A DNA stretch of 9,184 bases, from positions 1-9,184 of the forward strand of contig CAMEUD010000044.1 of NCBI GenBank assembly GCA_945937975.1. Direction: 5' to 3'. The stretch is from an uncultured Clostridia bacterium (GTDB taxonomy: Bacteria > Bacillota > Clostridia > Christensenellales > UBA1242). The notes under the pieces were generated by a model that was not told the DNA's origin, searched no databases, and saw only the letters and a program-made list of their open reading frames with translations. The position numbers and the translations under genes were made by a program. Below, one piece after another: positions 5,507-9,184 of the stretch (positions are counted from its first letter, which is position 1; every line of letters starts with the position of its first letter).

Positions 5507-6307
5507 ATGAATGTTGTTTTTATTGTAATATTAATAGTTTTTATATTAGGAATTTTCTTTTATTTAGGTATAAGTATATATAAAACATATCTAATAAAAA
5601 ATAGCATTGCACTTAATTTATTAAAAGAAATAAATAATAAATACAATTTTTTTGCTTTTAAAGATAAAACAATAAGTATTAGTTATGATAATGAAAAATA
5701 TTTTGAAAATATCTCTTGCCAAGATTATTTGACATATTACTTAAGAGAAAATGAACAAGAAGTAGAAAAATTTTTAAAATATGTTAAATCTAATATATGT
5801 AAATATGATTTATATAAAAAAGAAGTAAAAAACATAGAAAATTTTGGTTTATATAGAAAAAATATAAAAATATTTAGCAAAAAATTTCTAATATTTTTTG
5901 AGAAAAAACTTTTTATAAAAAGTCAATTAGATACTCCCAAATTAAGCTTTAATATAAAAGTTAATTTGTCAAGGACTGACCTTTATGGAAACGAGTTTGA
6001 AATCAAAAAGAATAGTTTTAATAACAAACAAATTACAGAGTTACTAAAAAGATTAAATAGTAAAACAAATAGCTTTTATAATGATAGAGAAATTTGGAAT
6101 TCATTATGTAGAGTTGAGAGGGGTAAAGTTACAAATAAAATTAGATTTCAAATTTTTGAAAGAGATAATAATTGTTGTCGAATTTGTGGTTCAACACAAA
6201 ATTTACAGATTGACCATATAAAACCTATTTCAAAAGGTGGAAGAAGTACATATGATAATCTTCAAACATTATGCGAAAGATGTAACAAAAGAAAAGATAA
6301 CAATTAG
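5507..6307 (+). CDS. Membrane-anchored HNH endonuclease
   Basis: This 266-residue protein starts with one strong hydrophobic segment (about 3-23) and has a lysine-rich, AT-rich central region (about 30-205) that I do not recognise. A complete HNH domain closes it: C224xxC227, the DH pair D236-H237, N251, then C256xxC259-N260. The paired cysteines should hold a structural zinc and His237 should be catalytic, so the nuclease looks intact and probably acts on DNA at the inner face of the membrane. The SD AGGGTGA (5497-5503) overlaps the TAG stop of the ATPase gene, which favours translational coupling. The first two thirds is very poor in G+C (9 of 60 in 5641-5700 and again in 5821-5880, against 23 of 60 in 1921-1980 of dnaA), which suggests separate ancestry. 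The stop overlaps that of the converging symporter gene. Confidence 0.9.
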   Translation: MNVVFIVILIVFILGIFFYLGISIYKTYLIKNSIALNLLKEINNKYNFFAFKDKTISISYDNEKYFENISCQDYLTYYLRENEQEVEKFLKYVKSNICKYDLYKKEVKNIENFGLYRKNIKIFSKKFLIFFEKKLFIKSQLDTPKLSFNIKVNLSRTDLYGNEFEIKKNSFNNKQITELLKRLNSKTNSFYNDREIWNSLCRVERGKVTNKIRFQIFERDNNCCRICGSTQNLQIDHIKPISKGGRSTYDNLQTLCERCNKRKDNN

Positions 6308-7713
6308 TTTTTCTTCTTTTGTTTTGCAAGGAGTTGTTCTTTTAGGATATCACTGCGTTTAAGGTTGTAGCGTTTTAGGACAAGTATGGCGATTAGAATA
6401 CAAATTGCACAACCACCAAAAACAATTATGCCAAGCCAAGATTGTACTTTTTGTGCTTGAACTGGACTTTTGGGGTCAAACTTGATTAAATCAAGTAATA
6501 CGCCAATAACAAGCAAAGCAATAGAATTTGCAATGTTGTATGCAAAAGTCATATAACCAGAATATGTTGCACTTTTGTTTTCGCCTGTTCGTAGTTTATC
6601 CATTGTGATATTATCTGCAAACATAGATATTGGAAGTGAGTACAAAGCACCTGTTCCCAAACCACAAAAAGTGATGCACACAAGAACAAGCCAAAAACAA
6701 ACTGTTGAACCAAATTGTTCACGAAACAAAAATACAAAAAATGTTAAAAATGTACCAATTAATATTGTGATATAAGCCCAAATTAATGTGGGCTTTTTAT
6801 CTATCTTTTTTGAAAGTGGTATCCAAAATAGTTGACTCAAAATTGCCCCAACAAAAAGACAGGTCATCACGATTGGTATTTGTGTTGTGTTAAAGTGAAA
6901 ACAATAGGTAAATAGGTGCATACCAACACTTGTTAAAAATGCAGCAGAAATAAGAGCAACAGAGTATGAAATAATTATTGCACCATAATTTCTGTCTTTT
7001 AGTGTTAAAAAGAAATTGTATAAAACTTTAAAAAACGCATTTTTTTCTTTTTCTCTTGTTTTATACTTTGGCATACTTTTTGCCTTTTTAAATGTTCCAA
7101 AAACACAAATAAATCCACATACAATTCCAAGTATGCTTGTTGCATAACTCATATTGATATATCCACTTTGATTAAGTTGACCAAGTTCGTTATTTGAGTT
7201 CGGCATAAATATCATCATAAGAAGACTAGGAAGTACCATTCCCAAAATAAAGAATACAGTTTTGTAACCTTGAAGAATACTTTGTTCGTTGTAACCTGGT
7301 GCAATATCTATTCCAAGAGCAACATATGGGGTAGCAAAGCAAGTGTTTGCTGTTTCAATTCCCAGCAAGCAAACAAGTAACCAAAAGAATTTTCCAAGTT
7401 CAGAAAAACTGTTTGGAACACTCCAAATAAGAATGTTGAATGTTGCCATAAAAATTGTACCAAAAAATAAATATCCAAGACGCCTACCCCAAAATTTCGA
7501 TTCGGTTCTATCACTCAAATAACCAATAAGTGGGTCGCTAAGTCCGTCCCAAAAAGTTGACAATGCAACACATAAACCAACAAGCGAACCTTTTATTCCA
7601 AGAACGCTTGTACCAAAAAACATAATAAAAGTTGTCATTGTTTGAGATATTACACCATACCCCAAATTGCCAGTTGCATAACATAACTTTGTTACAGGTT
7701 TTAATTTTTTCAT
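6304..7713 (-). CDS. GPH-family sugar:cation symporter (MFS_2)
   Basis: This 469-residue polytopic membrane protein belongs to the glycoside-pentoside-hexuronide:cation symporters, which import sugars or glycosides with Na+ or H+. The family signature is clear: WDGLSDPLIGYLSDRT (55-70) followed by FWGRRLGYLF (74-83). Also typical are PYVALGIDI (129-137) and the TGALYSLPISMFADN stretch (354-368) followed by the LRTGENKSATYSG loop. About 12 membrane helices are expected, and the C-terminus is lysine-rich. The substrate cannot be read from the sequence, and no glycosidase gene is adjacent. The start is ATG 7713, immediately next to a 9-bp inverted repeat, with no Shine-Dalgarno sequence in the preceding 20 nt. 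It converges on the HNH gene, the stops overlapping by 4 nt, and diverges from cca. Confidence 0.93.
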   Translation of the reverse strand: MKKLKPVTKLCYATGNLGYGVISQTMTTFIMFFGTSVLGIKGSLVGLCVALSTFWDGLSDPLIGYLSDRTESKFWGRRLGYLFFGTIFMATFNILIWSVPNSFSELGKFFWLLVCLLGIETANTCFATPYVALGIDIAPGYNEQSILQGYKTVFFILGMVLPSLLMMIFMPNSNNELGQLNQSGYINMSYATSILGIVCGFICVFGTFKKAKSMPKYKTREKEKNAFFKVLYNFFLTLKDRNYGAIIISYSVALISAAFLTSVGMHLFTYCFHFNTTQIPIVMTCLFVGAILSQLFWIPLSKKIDKKPTLIWAYITILIGTFLTFFVFLFREQFGSTVCFWLVLVCITFCGLGTGALYSLPISMFADNITMDKLRTGENKSATYSGYMTFAYNIANSIALLVIGVLLDLIKFDPKSPVQAQKVQSWLGIIVFGGCAICILIAILVLKRYNLKRSDILKEQLLAKQKKKN

Positions 7714-7741
7714 AATTCTACAAAATATTTTATGTAGAATT
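7714..7741. promoter_or_regulatory. Inverted repeat abutting the symporter start codon (operator or leader hairpin)
   Basis: AATTCTACA (7714-7722) and TGTAGAATT (7733-7741) are perfect 9-bp arms around a 10-bp AT-only centre. The repeat touches the ATG of the minus-strand symporter gene and replaces the place where a ribosome binding site would be. It could be an operator for a sugar-responsive repressor or an mRNA hairpin limiting translation. A TATAAT on the minus strand (7774-7769) may be the -10 of its promoter, but no good -35 is visible. Confidence 0.6.
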
Positions 7742-7837
7742 GTCTAAAATTATTTATATATGTTTTTCATTATAAAAAAGTCATTTTGACAGTATTTTTA
7801 AGAATCTTTTTCAAAAATTTTTTTAACAATAATCAAT

Positions 7838-7865
7838 TTGTTTATTTTGTATGTTGTGCTATAAT
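7838..7865 (+). promoter_or_regulatory. cca promoter with extended -10
   Basis: A perfect extended -10, TGCTATAAT (7857-7865), is preceded by TTGTTT (7838-7843) at a 16-bp spacing. Only 7 nt separate the -10 from the ATG at 7873, so transcription is predicted to start at or next to the A of the start codon, giving a leaderless mRNA. Confidence 0.6.
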
Positions 7866-7872
7866 AAAAAAT

Positions 7873-9135
7873 ATGGAAGACACAAACAAAATTCAAGTTT
7901 CAGAAAACTTAATGAAACTTTCAAAAAAGTTAAAAAATAAAGCAGAGTTATTTATTGTTGGTGGATATGTTAGAAACAGTCTACTTGGTTTTACTGCAAC
8001 AGATATTGACCTTTGTAGCAAATTAACACCAGAAAGACTTAAAGAAATATTGGCAGGAACAAACTTTGTTGTTAAAGATAAAAACAAAAAGTTGGGAACA
8101 GTTACAATTTCTATTGGAAATGAAGTTTATGAACACTCAACTTTTAGAATGGAAGAATATGATGATTCTGGCAAACATTGTCCTGTTTCCGTAAGATTTG
8201 TTGATGATATTCGCCAAGATGCCAAAAGGCGTGATTTTACAATAAATTGTATTTATTACAGCATAATGAAAAACAAAATTATTGACATATATTCTGGACT
8301 CTATGACTTAAAAAAACATAGAATAAAAACAATCGAAACACCAGAATTTGTTTTTTCAAAAGATGGTTTAAGAATATTAAGAATGATAAGAGTTGCCTGT
8401 GAACTCAATTTTAGCATAGAAAAAGAAACTTTTAAAATTGCCAACCAAATGAGTTACAGATTAAAAGATATTACTGGAATAAGAAAACAAAAAGAATTAT
8501 TACAAATTCTTAATTGTTACAAAAAATATCCAATAACAAAAAAGTGTGCTTGCATAAGAGCATTAAACTATTTTAACTCAATGCAACTATGGTCATTTTT
8601 CTATTCAACAAAATCATATATCAAACTTGATATGGTAAAAAAGAATAATCTTGAAAAAGTGTCAGCACTTCTTATTGATATGATAAATGCAATAAACCCA
8701 GAATGTGTAGAATATTATTTAAGATATATGTTAGGGGCAAAAGGATTTAATTTTACAAATAAGCAACAGGACTATTATATCAACATTGTTAGTGGATATT
8801 TTGATGCACTTAACAGAATAAATAACAAAAATTACTTTTTGAAATATTATGATAATTTTGAAGAAATTGGTAAATATATTTCATCAAAACACCCATTTTT
8901 ATTTAACAAATACAACTTTTTCTATAAATATTTGGTAAACAACCATGTGCCAATAAGAGTAAAAGATTTGCAAGTTAATGGTGATGACATTAAAAAATAC
9001 AAATCTCGTATGCCAGAAAAATATTATGGAAAATTACTCAAAGAATTGCTAAGTCGTGTTTTTGATGGCGAAATTAACAACACAAGAGAAGAACTTATTG
9101 GGGAGATAAAACATTATGATTATAGAAATAGTTAG
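7873..9135 (+). CDS. cca: CCA-adding tRNA nucleotidyltransferase, class II
   Basis: This enzyme adds or repairs the 3' CCA end of tRNAs using CTP and ATP; the 420-residue length is usual. Motif A is GGYVRNSLLG (30-39) with the metal-binding pair D44 and D46 in TDIDLCS. RRDFTIN (119-125) is motif B and DIYSGLYDL (138-146) is the following motif C region. The base-selecting motif, normally EDxxR, reads KDGLR (163-167), keeping Asp and Arg but with Lys for Glu. The C-terminal half (about 210-420) is helical and divergent, with no HD domain. It could also have a poly(A) polymerase role, but CCA addition is likelier. I chose ATG 7873: an in-frame TTG at 7786 would add 29 unconserved, phenylalanine-rich residues encoded by the promoter. 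No Shine-Dalgarno precedes 7873. Confidence 0.9.
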   Translation: MEDTNKIQVSENLMKLSKKLKNKAELFIVGGYVRNSLLGFTATDIDLCSKLTPERLKEILAGTNFVVKDKNKKLGTVTISIGNEVYEHSTFRMEEYDDSGKHCPVSVRFVDDIRQDAKRRDFTINCIYYSIMKNKIIDIYSGLYDLKKHRIKTIETPEFVFSKDGLRILRMIRVACELNFSIEKETFKIANQMSYRLKDITGIRKQKELLQILNCYKKYPITKKCACIRALNYFNSMQLWSFFYSTKSYIKLDMVKKNNLEKVSALLIDMINAINPECVEYYLRYMLGAKGFNFTNKQQDYYINIVSGYFDALNRINNKNYFLKYYDNFEEIGKYISSKHPFLFNKYNFFYKYLVNNHVPIRVKDLQVNGDDIKKYKSRMPEKYYGKLLKELLSRVFDGEINNTREELIGEIKHYDYRNS

Positions 9136-9184
9136 TTTGGTTGTTTCACTTGTTTGTTTAATTGTTAGTGTTATTTGTTTGATA
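9116..9184 (+). CDS. 5' end of a gene with an N-terminal membrane segment, cut by the window edge
   Basis: An ATG at 9116 opens 23 codons to the window end, almost all hydrophobic (MIIEIVSLVVSLV and onward). GGGGAG (9100-9105) lies 10 nt upstream and within the cca coding sequence. The ORF overlaps the 3' end of cca by 20 nt in another frame, so translation is probably coupled. A short acidic start followed by one membrane helix fits several families, RmuC-type proteins among them, but the visible part cannot decide. Confidence 0.65.
   Translation, partial: MIIEIVSLVVSLVCLIVSVICLI

Noticed and set aside
7786..7791. TTGACA as a -35 element
   Set aside because: It is a perfect hexamer, but no acceptable -10 lies 16-18 bp downstream; the extended -10 at 7857-7865 is too far away to pair with it.
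7786..7872. Longer cca reading frame from a TTG at 7786
   Set aside because: The extra 29 residues are Phe/Asn-rich and unlike CCA enzymes, no ribosome binding site precedes the TTG, and the stretch contains the extended -10 promoter.

Overview
This window is a replication-origin neighbourhood from a low-GC, probably Bacillota (Firmicutes, Clostridia-like) chromosome. The evidence is a complete dnaA, an AT-rich gap holding consensus DnaA boxes, and a complete dnaN, all in the usual same-strand order, with GGAG-type ribosome binding sites and very AT-rich DNA. Species or genus cannot be named from this sequence. All seven complete genes end in TAA or TAG.

Layout. On the left, on the minus strand, lie the first codons of a gene cut by the window edge (1-27) and a membrane-anchored secreted protein of unknown function (49-963). 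They diverge from dnaA (1165-2526). The dnaA-dnaN gap (2527-2722) is the likely oriC. dnaN (2723-3835) ends inside a 19-bp inverted repeat that bounds a 132-bp nested palindrome containing a terminator-like hairpin. About 475 bp without a gene follow (3836-4310). This stretch holds more hairpins, a half copy of the terminator arm and four copies of a 12-bp motif just before the next gene.

From 4311 to 6307 is a tight two-gene unit: an AAA_14/DUF4143-type ATPase and, 8 nt later, an HNH nuclease with an N-terminal membrane segment. The first two thirds of the HNH gene is much poorer in G+C than dnaA. In many Bacillota recF and gyrB would follow dnaN, so this unit looks like accessory DNA placed beside the origin. 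It is the best candidate here for an uncharacterised system, possibly nuclease-based defence, but that role is inference.

On the right, a minus-strand GPH-family sugar:cation symporter (6304-7713) converges on the HNH gene with a 4-nt overlap of the stops. Its start codon directly abuts an inverted repeat and has no visible ribosome binding site. It diverges from a CCA-adding tRNA nucleotidyltransferase (7873-9135), whose extended -10 element sits only 7 nt before the ATG, so that message may be leaderless. A new hydrophobic ORF (9116 to the window end) overlaps the 3' end of the tRNA nucleotidyltransferase gene.

How the parts work together: DnaA binds the boxes between dnaA and dnaN to open the origin, and DnaN is the clamp that holds the replicative polymerase. 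The tRNA nucleotidyltransferase is housekeeping. The symporter and the secreted protein are accessory. The ATPase/HNH pair appears to be a separate co-transcribed module with its own promoter and repeat-rich control region.
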